The position numbers and the translations under genes are program-made. From positions 682,001 through 746,000 of the forward strand of contig JASGJS010000001.1 of the NCBI GenBank assembly GCA_047601185.1: DNA of 64,000 bases, in the 5' to 3' direction. The DNA comes from JASGJS01 sp047601185. GTDB taxonomy: Bacteria > Pseudomonadota > Gammaproteobacteria > JAURND01. Shown one piece after another: positions 37,526-45,961 of this stretch (the first letter of the stretch is position 1; each line of letters starts with the position of its first letter). The notes beneath the pieces were generated by a model, which worked only from the letters and a program-made list of their open reading frames with translations, ran no database searches and was not told where the DNA came from.

Positions 37526-37615
37526 AGAAGTGGTGAGCTGTTTCCTTCTCCCACAAAAAAGGGGGAGAAGGCACCACACCAGAACTTTTGAGTGTTTTCT
37601 GCTAGCTTACTGCCG
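37526..37615. repeat. Palindromic interspersed repeat, family A (copy 3, reverse orientation)
   Basis: Contains CCTTCTCCC, an A-run, GGGAGAAGG and the flank CACCACACCAGAACTTTTG, which matches the copy at 19631 (same orientation) and, in reverse, that at 1386. It lies between convergent otsB and the GtrA-like gene. Confidence 0.75.
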
Positions 37616-37628
37616 TCAAAAGTAAGAA

Positions 37629-38021
37629 CTACCGTCGAAAAGTCCAAAAATGGTGCAACAAAAAGTTGGTTAAGGGAGTGACAATAGTGCTAAAGATCAC
37701 CCCCCAATAATAAGGCCAGACCAAGATATGCACGACTGAATACATAATACCCGTATTCATGATTAACCCAATCAACGACACTGCCGAAAAGCGCAGTAAG
37801 GTATCGGACACTTTGCGCGTAGACTCAAATACCCACAAATAATTTAAAATATAATTGAAAATGACGTTAACAATAAAAGCAATCACTGTACTGACCACGG
37901 GGTCCCAGTGTAAGAATTCCACCAAGCTAAATAATATAGCAAGATAAATAAGCGTTCCAACAATCCCGACCAGGTTATAGCGGATGTATTTTTTCAAAAA
38001 AGGCGGTAATTTCAAGGTCAT
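37629..38021 (-). CDS. GtrA family membrane protein
   Basis: A 130-residue protein with four membrane helices of the GtrA/DPMS pattern: RYNLVGIVGTLIYLAILFSL, then NVIFNYILNYLWVFES, and a C-terminal NFLLHHFWTFRR. GtrA-like proteins flip lipid-linked sugars (bactoprenol glucose in the phage system) for modification of surface glycans. No glycosyltransferase partner is adjacent. It lies 16 bases downstream of rsmI on the same strand. Confidence 0.85.
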   Translation of the reverse strand: MTLKLPPFLKKYIRYNLVGIVGTLIYLAILFSLVEFLHWDPVVSTVIAFIVNVIFNYILNYLWVFESTRKVSDTLLRFSAVSLIGLIMNTGIMYSVVHILVWPYYWGVIFSTIVTPLTNFLLHHFWTFRR

Positions 38022-38037
38022 AATCTTGTTGTTATCT

Positions 38038-38901
38038 CTACAGTTTCAAAGCTAATGCATATAAACGATTCTTGGCAATGCCAGTGATTTTGCTGCCCAG
38101 TGACACGGCTTGCTTCACCGGTAAGTCCGCCAACAGCACTTTTAAAGTATTGAGGTCTTGAGCGGAAATTTCTGGCTCCTCGCTCTTAGGTGCACCCTCG
38201 ATCAGTATAACGAATTCCCCCTTTTGATGCAGCGGATTTTCACTTAACCATTGATATATTTTGATTGCAGTTCCAGACATTATGGTTTCAAACGTTTTGG
38301 TAAGTTCTTTTGCCAGCACAACTTGGCGCGAGTCAGCCAATAAAGACATCAAAAGTTGCATGAGAGACAGGATGCGGTGGGGCGCTTCGTAGAAAATTAA
38401 AGTGGAAGGGCCTTGCAGCAGTGCTTCCAAACGCCTTTGCCGTTCTGTCGTTTTCGTCGATAAAAATCCCATAAATCTAAAATCTTGCGAAGGGAGTCCA
38501 GCAACGCTGAGCGCGGCAATGGCAGCACAGCACCCCGGAATGGGAACCACTGCAAATCCTGCCTGCCGGGCTGCGTGCACCAAGATGTAACCAGGATCGC
38601 TGATTAACGGGGTGCCAGCATCGCTGATTAACGCTAAGCTTTCCCCTTTTTCTAATCTCGCGAGCAGAGGCTGAAACTGTTGTTGTTCATTAAAGGCATG
38701 ATAAGAAATGAGTGGCGTGTTAATGTGGTAAGCGTCTAACAAGCGACGACTATGACGAGTGTCTTCCGCAGCAATGGTAGTGACGCTGTGAAAAATACTT
38801 AAAGCGCGTAAGCTGATATCTTGTAAATTTCCGATGGGGGTGGAAACGATATACAGCGTTTGGGGAGCAGCAGAATGTTCAGGGATTGAGATTGGAATCA
38901 T
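38038..38901 (-). CDS. rsmI: 16S rRNA (cytidine-1402-2'-O)-methyltransferase
   Basis: Tetrapyrrole-methylase-fold enzyme that methylates C1402 of 16S rRNA, 287 residues. The family block TLYIVSTPIGNLQDISLRAL is near residue 15, followed by AAEDTRHSRRLL, LISDAGTPLISDPG, and PGCCAAIAALSVAGLP; note Cys-Cys where most have PG-A/P-S. The start used (38901) is an ATG; a TTG 12 codons upstream is in frame. It overlaps the upstream membrane-protein gene by 23 bases. Confidence 0.94.
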   Translation of the reverse strand: MIPISIPEHSAAPQTLYIVSTPIGNLQDISLRALSIFHSVTTIAAEDTRHSRRLLDAYHINTPLISYHAFNEQQQFQPLLARLEKGESLALISDAGTPLISDPGYILVHAARQAGFAVVPIPGCCAAIAALSVAGLPSQDFRFMGFLSTKTTERQRRLEALLQGPSTLIFYEAPHRILSLMQLLMSLLADSRQVVLAKELTKTFETIMSGTAIKIYQWLSENPLHQKGEFVILIEGAPKSEEPEISAQDLNTLKVLLADLPVKQAVSLGSKITGIAKNRLYALALKL

Positions 38902-39334
38902 GCGTAGTGGGAATCTGGGTTTCAATAAACCAATCAAATAAGGCCGCCAGTCCTACCAAATAAAGCAACCAAAAGCTATTCAGCACAAACCAAAGGATCA
39001 AGCCGGTTCGAGCATTTTCCCAGACAATAGCGAGGTTTCCAGAGTGGGTATGCGTGCTGGTTGCCATAAAAATCTGAACAGCGACCAAAGCGGTAACTTC
39101 AGCAATTAAAAAAAACTTTATGATACGATTTGAGGTGATGCGCACTAACCTAGGTGCGATACATCCAATCCCTACACTACTGATCATGAGGGCAATTGCA
39201 AAGGCTTTTGGATCAAATAATAAGGCGGGTGGGCACATCGGAATACCCACTAAAGCAGCTGATAGCCCAAAAAAAAGCCGCGGATGTTTTTGATAGCATT
39301 GGATGATGCGCGATGATTGCATGCTCAATGCCAT
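38879..39334 (-). CDS. Hypothetical four-helix membrane protein
   Basis: A 151-residue protein with hydrophobic segments at about 20-36, 45-63, 72-91 and 110-135. I recognise no family. It overlaps the response regulator gene upstream by 10 bases and rsmI downstream by 23 bases, so it is translated as part of that unit. It could be a membrane partner of the regulator, but nothing in the sequence shows this. Confidence 0.6.
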   Translation of the reverse strand: MALSMQSSRIIQCYQKHPRLFFGLSAALVGIPMCPPALLFDPKAFAIALMISSVGIGCIAPRLVRITSNRIIKFFLIAEVTALVAVQIFMATSTHTHSGNLAIVWENARTGLILWFVLNSFWLLYLVGLAALFDWFIETQIPTTHDSNLNP

Positions 39335-39975
39335 TGACTATCGGGTTCTATCAATCCTCGTTTAATCAACAGCTTGGTGGCGTCCACATCCGTTTCAACG
39401 CCTAATTTTTCGAAAGCTTTTCTACGATGGCCATTGATGGTTTTTTCGGCGAGAAATAATTTTTTGGCAATTTCGTTAACATTGATGCCGCGCGCGACCA
39501 TCAAAATGATTTGCAGTTCACGGTCTGACAAGGCATCAAACAGATCCGTTTCACCAGCGCCGATTTTAGCGGCGGCAATATCGCCCATCAGTGCTTCATC
39601 AAAATAATTTTTGCCTTCATGCACCGTATGGATGGCTTCACACAAGTGTTTAGGGTCAGATTGTTTGCTGAGATAACCGGCAATGCCAAAATCCAATAAA
39701 CGCTTAGGAAATAGGCCTTCAGTATGAGCGCTGACCACTAAAATTTTGGCTTTAGGATAGCTCAACGATAAGCGGCGCGTGGCTTCTAAGCCGCCAATGC
39801 CAGGCATGTTGATGTCCATAATAATCACATCGGGCTCTAATTCTTTGGCGGTTTGTACCACTTCTTCTCCGGAGCTTAATTCGCCTATCACTGTCATCGA
39901 TTTATCCTCTTCAATCAATCGTTTGAAGGCTGAACGAACAATGGTATGATCATCTACGATAAGAACTCGAATCAT
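39325..39975 (-). CDS. NarL/FixJ response regulator of the GacA/UvrY/LetA type
   Basis: A two-component DNA-binding regulator of 216 residues: a receiver domain with acidic pocket VDD (residues 7-9), phospho-accepting Asp54 in IIMDINMPGIGGLEA and Lys in YLSKQSD, then a LuxR-type helix-turn-helix from about 150 (LSDRELQIILMVARGINVNE, AEKTINGHRRKAFEKLGV). The MDxNMPGIGGLEATRR stretch and the domain sizes match GacA/UvrY/LetA, which in Legionellales controls the switch to the transmissive phase through small RNAs. The cognate BarA/LetS kinase is not adjacent; the REC-HPt and PAS-kinase genes a few kb away are possible partners. Confidence 0.85.
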   Translation of the reverse strand: MIRVLIVDDHTIVRSAFKRLIEEDKSMTVIGELSSGEEVVQTAKELEPDVIIMDINMPGIGGLEATRRLSLSYPKAKILVVSAHTEGLFPKRLLDFGIAGYLSKQSDPKHLCEAIHTVHEGKNYFDEALMGDIAAAKIGAGETDLFDALSDRELQIILMVARGINVNEIAKKLFLAEKTINGHRRKAFEKLGVETDVDATKLLIKRGLIEPDSQWH

Positions 39976-40056
39976 AAGCGCACGACTCCCTGGGCCCGAA
40001 AAAGTAAGTATATCATAAGTTTACAAAAACAACGATGTATTTTCAATGGGTTGCAA

Positions 40057-41253
40057 TTAGAGGGGAGATTTTTTTTCAAAAAGATAATAGATAAAAGCTA
40101 ATAGTGGGAACAAAATTCCCATCCACAATGTTAAATGCCAACCGTCCTGCGCAAAGCTCCAACTGCCCAGTGCAGAACCAATCGCGCCGCCGAGAAAAAA
40201 AGCCGTAATATATATACTGTTAAATCGCGCTCGATACTCCGCGGGCAATGCGAAAATCGTACGTTGCCCTAAGACCAAATTGGCCGTCATCCCAAAATCC
40301 AACAAAATGGCAGCCGCTGTCAAAGAACCCAATGCTAACAAGGACCCGGGTTTACCGATATAGGTGATAAGAAAAGCGACAATGACTGCCAAAGTCGCTA
40401 TGCCTGTCATGAGGTAAGTCCAGCCTCGATCTGCGCAACGCCCGGCAATTGGTGCTGCCAATACACCAGTGATACCGACTAAGGCGAACACCGCAATACC
40501 CGCCTGGGAAAAATGAAAGGTGCTGCTGAGGTATAGGGGCGAAGTGGTCCAAAACAAGCTAAAAGCACTAAATAGCGCTGCTTGATACAACGCTCGGCGT
40601 CGCAAGGTGGGGGTCGTCAGAGCCAATTTCCCCATCGAAACCAATAAATTTTTGTAAGATAAATTGGTGGTCGGTTGATAGTGTGGCAGCGTTTTACTCA
40701 AAACCACCGCAACGCCCACCATGCATAAGGTCGCCACCCAAAATATCCCATGCCAAGAAGAAAAATGGGTCACCATGCTAGAGAAAGGTCGGGCTAGCAT
40801 AATACCAAGCATCAGCCCACTCATCACATTGCCTATCACTTTGCCTCTGGTGGCTTCAGGGGTCATGTGCGCAATTAAAGGAAGAATCACTTGAATGGTT
40901 GCAGTGGTAGCGCCGACAAAGAAAATCGCTGCCAGAAAAGTGGATGAGTGAGTCGCTGAAGCACAAAATGCTAAACCGGCGATATTGATGATCAGTAAGA
41001 GGAGAATGAGTTTTTTATTTTCAAACAAATCCCCCAATGGCACGAGTAAAAATAATCCTAAGCTATAGCCCAATTGCGTTATAGTGACTAATAGACCGGC
41101 AGCTGCTTTCGACAGGCCTAGCGCCGCACTAACGGGGCCGGCAATAGGCTGAATGTAGTATAGATTAGCGACCATGAAGCCTATGGCTGTCGCTAGGAGC
41201 AGGATTTTCCAAGAGGATAAAGTTTTTTCTGAAAGCATTGTGCTCATACTCAT
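40057..41253 (-). CDS. MFS transporter
   Basis: A 398-residue major facilitator permease with about 12 hydrophobic segments. Family features: N-terminal ANLYYIQPIAGPVSAALGLS, the loop 2-3 region PLGDLFENKKLI in the place of motif A, and ARPFSSMV mid-protein. It resembles the YgaY/NepI-type drug or metabolite efflux group by style. AGGGG lies just before the ATG. It is divergent from the NRPS gene with 206 bases between them, so it could export that gene's product, but the substrate is unknown. Confidence 0.85.
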   Translation of the reverse strand: MSMSTMLSEKTLSSWKILLLATAIGFMVANLYYIQPIAGPVSAALGLSKAAAGLLVTITQLGYSLGLFLLVPLGDLFENKKLILLLLIINIAGLAFCASATHSSTFLAAIFFVGATTATIQVILPLIAHMTPEATRGKVIGNVMSGLMLGIMLARPFSSMVTHFSSWHGIFWVATLCMVGVAVVLSKTLPHYQPTTNLSYKNLLVSMGKLALTTPTLRRRALYQAALFSAFSLFWTTSPLYLSSTFHFSQAGIAVFALVGITGVLAAPIAGRCADRGWTYLMTGIATLAVIVAFLITYIGKPGSLLALGSLTAAAILLDFGMTANLVLGQRTIFALPAEYRARFNSIYITAFFLGGAIGSALGSWSFAQDGWHLTLWMGILFPLLAFIYYLFEKKSPL

Positions 41254-41459
41254 TACCCCTCGTCACGATAAGTTTATCGAATTGTAGAAGATTTCAGCAT
41301 AAAAGCAACCAATAAAAAAGACAACTGCTGGTTGAAAAATTAAAAAGCTTTGATAAAATCTTAAGGTTGTCTTAAAAAAATAAAAATTGTTAAAACAGAA
41401 TAGACAGGAGGCCTACTTGAGTCAAGGATTGGTATGAGAAAAAAAGAAGGGGTCGTGAC

Positions 41460-43259
41460 ATGTCAAAATATCAGCTTAAGCAACCCGCAGTGAGTAAAAT
41501 ACACCAACTGCTAGAAATTCAAGTAAAACGTAATCCCCATAAATTAGCACTGGTCATGCAAGACCATTGTTTGACTTACCTGCAACTCAATAGTCAGGCT
41601 AATCAATTCGCACGTTATTTATTGTGTTGCGATGTTAAGTCTGGTGATCTTGTGCCGATTATTTCAAAAAGAAAGTCAACGGCGTTAATCGCAATGTTGG
41701 GGATATTAAAAGCAGGGGCGGCTTATTTGCCGCTCAATGCAGAAAATCCTAAGAAATATTTGGCGTCCATTATACGGGAGACTGGCTCGCAGCTCATTTG
41801 TTTAGATGCAGAGTTGGTGGATGACTGGATATCGAGCAATAAACGGCTGGTCGATCTTGATCGTGTCATTGCGCAGGAAATCCACCCATTTGATCCCGCT
41901 AATTTGCCCTTGGTTGAGACAGTTGAATTGGCTTATGTGCTTTATACCTCGGGTACTACAGGCCATCCTAAGGGTGGCATGATTGCGCATGCTAATTTAA
42001 TCCCCACTTTTTACGCTTGGCAGAATAGTTATGGGTTAACAGCGGCAGATATCCATTTGCAGATGGCGCCCATTGGATTTGATGTTTTTACGGGGGATTG
42101 GATCCGCGCATTAGGAACCGGCGCCACTTTAGTATTATGCCCTAAAGAAATTTTAATAGATTCCGCAAAACTGTTCCAACTCATTCAGAAAGAGAAGATC
42201 AGTTTTGCGGAATTTATGCCAACTGTTTTGCGCGAATTGATCAATTATCTCACCAGCACTTCGCAAGATTTAAAACAATTTCGCCTATTAGTGTGTGGGT
42301 CTGACCGATGGAGCATGAAAGAGTATCATGCAGTCAAAGCGTTGTGTTCTGATACCGCGCGAGTGATTAATTCCTACGGTTTAACTGAAGCCACTATAGA
42401 TAGTAGTTTTTATGAAGAAAAACCCGCGGATACCAGGTTAAATGACGCAAGCATGGTGCCGATCGGTAAACCTTTTGCGCATGTCAAAATGTATCTGTTT
42501 AAAGATGATCGATTGGTGGATAAAAATGAGGAAGGAGAGATATATATTGGTGGATTAGGCGTAGGGACAGGATATTTCAATCAACCAACATTAACCGCCC
42601 ACAAATTTATCGTTAAGCATTTCCCTGATGGTAGGAGTGAAAGATTGTATCGTACCGGAGATAAAGCAAGATTTCTCAGTGACGGAAATATCCTGTTTTT
42701 GGGAAGAAATGAAGAATATATTAAAATACACGAGAAACGCGTCGACATTTCTTCTCTGGAAGCGGTGATCAGCCAATTGCGTCAGGTTAATTTTGCACTA
42801 GTCATTCCAGCGCCTACTTTGTGCTCGAAAGGGAGTATATTAAAATGTTATTTAGTGGTGAATGATGAATTATTAACTTATGAAGAAATCGTGGTGCATA
42901 TTCGAAGTGAACTGCCTGGTCATTATGTCCCTCAGGAATTTTATCTGATTGACAGTATTCCATTGTCGCCTAATGGTAAAGTCGACCGTAAAATATCTTC
43001 TCAGAAGGTGATAAAGCAGCTGATGCCAGAATTACACCCCCCCCAAGATGAAATACAAATGGCTTTGGTTCAACTTTGGTTAGAAATATTAGATGTTCGT
43101 TCGGTGGGCATTAATCACAGCTTTTATAATTTAGGGGGCACATCCCTTTCATTTACTTCGATGTTACACAAGGTGAATGATCGCTTTAACGCCAATATTC
43201 CACACGCCGTTCATTGTGAAACGATTAGAGAGTTGGCAGAATACATCAAAAAACTTTGA
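41460..43259 (+). CDS. Stand-alone NRPS adenylation-thiolation (A-PCP) didomain
   Basis: A 599-residue amino-acid activating protein. The adenylation domain (about 10-510) shows A3 YTSGTTGHPKG near 162-172, A4 with the conserved Asp in GFDVF, A5 NSYGLTEAT near 303-312, A7 YRTGD, and A10 SPNGKVDRK. A8 reads GRNEEYIKIHEKRV, less canonical than GR-D-QVKIRG. The carrier domain ends with LGGTSLSF, phosphopantetheine Ser562. There is no condensation, thioesterase or reductase domain, so it can load an amino acid but needs other enzymes to use it. The substrate cannot be predicted with confidence. A C8 tract at 43037-43044 lies in the linker before the carrier. AAGGGG precedes the ATG. Confidence 0.9.
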   Translation: MSKYQLKQPAVSKIHQLLEIQVKRNPHKLALVMQDHCLTYLQLNSQANQFARYLLCCDVKSGDLVPIISKRKSTALIAMLGILKAGAAYLPLNAENPKKYLASIIRETGSQLICLDAELVDDWISSNKRLVDLDRVIAQEIHPFDPANLPLVETVELAYVLYTSGTTGHPKGGMIAHANLIPTFYAWQNSYGLTAADIHLQMAPIGFDVFTGDWIRALGTGATLVLCPKEILIDSAKLFQLIQKEKISFAEFMPTVLRELINYLTSTSQDLKQFRLLVCGSDRWSMKEYHAVKALCSDTARVINSYGLTEATIDSSFYEEKPADTRLNDASMVPIGKPFAHVKMYLFKDDRLVDKNEEGEIYIGGLGVGTGYFNQPTLTAHKFIVKHFPDGRSERLYRTGDKARFLSDGNILFLGRNEEYIKIHEKRVDISSLEAVISQLRQVNFALVIPAPTLCSKGSILKCYLVVNDELLTYEEIVVHIRSELPGHYVPQEFYLIDSIPLSPNGKVDRKISSQKVIKQLMPELHPPQDEIQMALVQLWLEILDVRSVGINHSFYNLGGTSLSFTSMLHKVNDRFNANIPHAVHCETIRELAEYIKKL

Positions 43260-43273
43260 CAAAAGTGTATCGT

Positions 43274-44044
43274 TTAATGTTCTTGTTGGATTTTTTGGTA
43301 TTCCTCTTTGAAATTTTTAATGGTTGTTAGGAAGTTTTGATAAAGCGGTGTTAGATCATGAGTCATATGGTGCCTAAGTGCTTCATCAATATCGCCAACT
43401 GCTTGCCGTAGTTGGGGGGTGTCTGTATAACATAATGCGCCGTAAAGCTTATGGACAGCCCTTCCTAAGGAATCCAGCTTATGAGATTGATAAGCATTGG
43501 CAATTTCTGCTTCTGATTCTGGTAAAGACTTCATGAGAAGCGCTAATAAATGTTTATCAGGGTTTTTGCTGATGACATCATTGGTCAGGGGAGATCTTCG
43601 GGCGGAGTCTTTGCCAAGCAAGCTGGCTTTTAAATATTTGTTAAATATTTTAGACACCTTGTCTTGGGAGAGCGGCTTGCTGAGAACATCGTCCATTCCA
43701 GATTCCAAGCATTGAGAAATAATGGTGTCTGCGGCATGCGCGCTTAATGCGACAATAGGGACATGGAAAGTTGTGCTTTTTTCGATATTGCGCAAATGTC
43801 TGGTTACCGTAGTCCCCTCCAAATCAGGAAGGCCAATATCCATGAAGATGAAGTCAAACTTCCCTGGGGCAAAGGTCTCTAAAACCTGTAGAGCACAGTC
43901 TGCCACCTCAACTTGATAGCCCATATTGTCTAATAAGGTTTTTGCAATACTTTGAGCAATTAAATTATCTTCAACTAGTAAGATTTTTGTATAAATGTCC
44001 TGTTTGCTCTGTATGTCTGGACATTCAGCATGACTTATTTTCAT
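43274..44044 (-). CDS. REC-HPt phosphorelay protein
   Basis: A 256-residue two-domain phosphorelay protein. The receiver (about 20-140) has acidic VEDN, phospho-accepting Asp69 in FIFMDIGLPDLEG and Lys in VLSKPLS. The C-terminal HPt domain (about 165-245) has His198 in AVHKLYGALCYTDTPQL, very like the HPt of BarA-type kinases. It has no DNA-binding domain, so it would pass phosphate on to another regulator. It is 369 bases downstream of the PAS kinase on the same strand and 14 bases from the convergent NRPS gene. AAGGGAG lies before the ATG. The kinase receiver and this one are close paralogues (shared NI/LIAQ-EKTLL and FAPGK-x-FIFM), pointing to a split BarA-like relay. Confidence 0.9.
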   Translation of the reverse strand: MKISHAECPDIQSKQDIYTKILLVEDNLIAQSIAKTLLDNMGYQVEVADCALQVLETFAPGKFDFIFMDIGLPDLEGTTVTRHLRNIEKSTTFHVPIVALSAHAADTIISQCLESGMDDVLSKPLSQDKVSKIFNKYLKASLLGKDSARRSPLTNDVISKNPDKHLLALLMKSLPESEAEIANAYQSHKLDSLGRAVHKLYGALCYTDTPQLRQAVGDIDEALRHHMTHDLTPLYQNFLTTIKNFKEEYQKIQQEH

Positions 44045-44413
44045 CGTTGTCTCCCTTGTTTTTAACTGACGACTGGCAGAAAGAAAAAATTCTCCTTAGA
44101 TGAGGTAATATTTTCCAATTTAAAAACATAGATTGCAATACTCGATATCATTTGTTTTGTTGCCCATTCATTAAGATTGAGAAGTCATTGTAGTGACATG
44201 AAATATTTTATAAAATCTAAACAGTTTTTTGAGACGCTTTTCGCCTAATTTAATTACTTTGATGACTGCTCTTTAGCGGCTGTCTAAAATTAACAAATTT
44301 TCATCCTAAAATATTGAATAGCAACAAATGAAAATGTTGTTCTAAACTGAATCATAATGATATCAGTTTCAGAAATGAAATAATGTCAGCAATGTCTAAA
44401 AATATAAAATTTC
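44045..44413. other. AT-rich 369-base gap with no gene
   Basis: Between the PAS kinase and the REC-HPt gene. It is clearly richer in A/T than its neighbours, with no ORF beyond a few codons on either strand, no tRNA-like fold and no copy of the window's repeats. It probably holds the separate promoter and leader of the REC-HPt gene. Confidence 0.6.
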
Positions 44414-45961
44414 TCAGTATTGCCGGTTTAAAAATTTGAGAGTCATTTGGGTCACTTCTGTCTTGGAAAGTGGTTTGCTCAGGGCATAGTCTGCCCCCGC
44501 CAGCAAATGTGTACCCTGATAAGTGCCCAGGGTAATGATAAAAACAGAAGGATGTGCAGGATTATTCATTGTTCTCAAAAGTTGTATTAAATCAGCACCT
44601 TGCATATCTGATAAGTCAGGTTCCATAAAGATAAAGGTGTATTTGCCTGGCGCAAATAATGCCAAGGCTTTATGGCCTGTATCCGCGACGTCGACCTCAT
44701 AACCTAAATTAGTTAAAAGCGTTTTTTCAACAGTTTGCGCTAAGATATTATCTTCAATTAGTAATATTTTATGTCTGACTGGTAGGATGGAATATGTTGT
44801 GTTGGTATAATGGGTGGCAGGAAGCGCTTGATGGCTGGTAGCGTTTGAAAAAGGAAGTGTCACAGTGAAGCTACTGCCTTTTTTGAGTTGGCTTTTCACG
44901 GTAATGTCGCCCCCCATGTCAGTGACAAATTTTTTAATAATATATAAACCAATACCGTGCCCTTCGAACGTGCCTCGATGGGAGGGGGTTACACGGGAGA
45001 AACGTTCAAAAATAACCTCTAATTTATCTTTTGGAATACCAATACCGGTATCGATAATGGTCAGGATGAGATGGTTAAAGGAGGGGTCCAGTGCGACATT
45101 GATAGTGATTGAGCCAGACGGTGTAAATTTAATGGCATTACCTAATAAATTCAGTAAGATACGGTATAAACCCGCTTTACTGGTGTGAATAAAGGGGGGC
45201 AACTGTGGATCACAATTGACTTGCAATAAAAGCCCTTTCTTCTCCACTGCGGGCTTAAATAATGTGACTAAATTCTGAAGAAGTTCTTGAACATTAAAAT
45301 CTTCAGTTGTCAAGGTGACCTTGTCAGCCTCTAGCTTAATCATTTCCACGCAGTTTTCAAAAAAATCCATCAGTTGATTGCCAGCATTGTAAATCATTTT
45401 GATCATTTCGATATGCTTTGGATGCTGCAGTTCTCTACTGAGTATATCGGCTAAACCAATCATGCCTGATAGAGGGGTTTTAACATCGTGACTCATATTA
45501 GCAATAAATTCGGATTTGGTGCGATCGGAGGCTTCTGCGGCCTCTTTAGCGACATGTAGATCATTTGTCAGCAGTACGCGTTGGGTAATATCGATATAAA
45601 TGCCTAAGATGCCAATGATTTTATTGTTTTCGAATAAAGGGATTTTGCTGACCGATAGAATTTGTTCATGTTTGCCTTCCATTTGCATGGCTACTTCTTT
45701 ATGAAGAATAGCTTTGCCTGTTTTTATAATGTTCAAATCTTCTTCTAAATAGATATGAGCCGTGTATTGTCCCCAAGGCAATTGAGCATCTGTTTTACCA
45801 ACAATATCTTTGGGAGAATTAAAACCAGCAGCTTTGGCAAAATTATTATTGCAGCCTAAATAGATAGAGTTGACGTCTTTCCAAAAAATGTAATTGGGAG
45901 ACTGCTTTAAAATTTGCTTCAATAAGCTAAAGTCAGTATCTTTCATGGATTCTGGTTCCAC
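44414..45961 (-). CDS. Soluble PAS hybrid histidine kinase with a degenerate receiver
   Basis: A 515-residue cytosolic sensor kinase with no membrane helix. Order: PAS/PAC domain (about 12-130; ILKQSPNYIFWKDVNSIYLG), HisKA with His158 in NMSHDVKTPLSGMIGLADIL, HATPase with N-box LLNLLGNAIKFTPSG, G1 DTGIGIP and G2 GHGIGLYII, then a receiver (about 395-510). In that receiver the phospho-accepting Asp is Glu447 (FIFMEPDLSD), so it cannot take phosphate in the usual way and may mimic the phosphorylated state. The acidic pair and the Lys (ALSKPLS) remain. It overlaps the FAD oxidoreductase gene by up to 29 bases. A second ATG five codons on is possible. PAS may bind a small molecule, haem or flavin. 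Confidence 0.9.
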   Translation of the reverse strand: MEPESMKDTDFSLLKQILKQSPNYIFWKDVNSIYLGCNNNFAKAAGFNSPKDIVGKTDAQLPWGQYTAHIYLEEDLNIIKTGKAILHKEVAMQMEGKHEQILSVSKIPLFENNKIIGILGIYIDITQRVLLTNDLHVAKEAAEASDRTKSEFIANMSHDVKTPLSGMIGLADILSRELQHPKHIEMIKMIYNAGNQLMDFFENCVEMIKLEADKVTLTTEDFNVQELLQNLVTLFKPAVEKKGLLLQVNCDPQLPPFIHTSKAGLYRILLNLLGNAIKFTPSGSITINVALDPSFNHLILTIIDTGIGIPKDKLEVIFERFSRVTPSHRGTFEGHGIGLYIIKKFVTDMGGDITVKSQLKKGSSFTVTLPFSNATSHQALPATHYTNTTYSILPVRHKILLIEDNILAQTVEKTLLTNLGYEVDVADTGHKALALFAPGKYTFIFMEPDLSDMQGADLIQLLRTMNNPAHPSVFIITLGTYQGTHLLAGADYALSKPLSKTEVTQMTLKFLNRQY

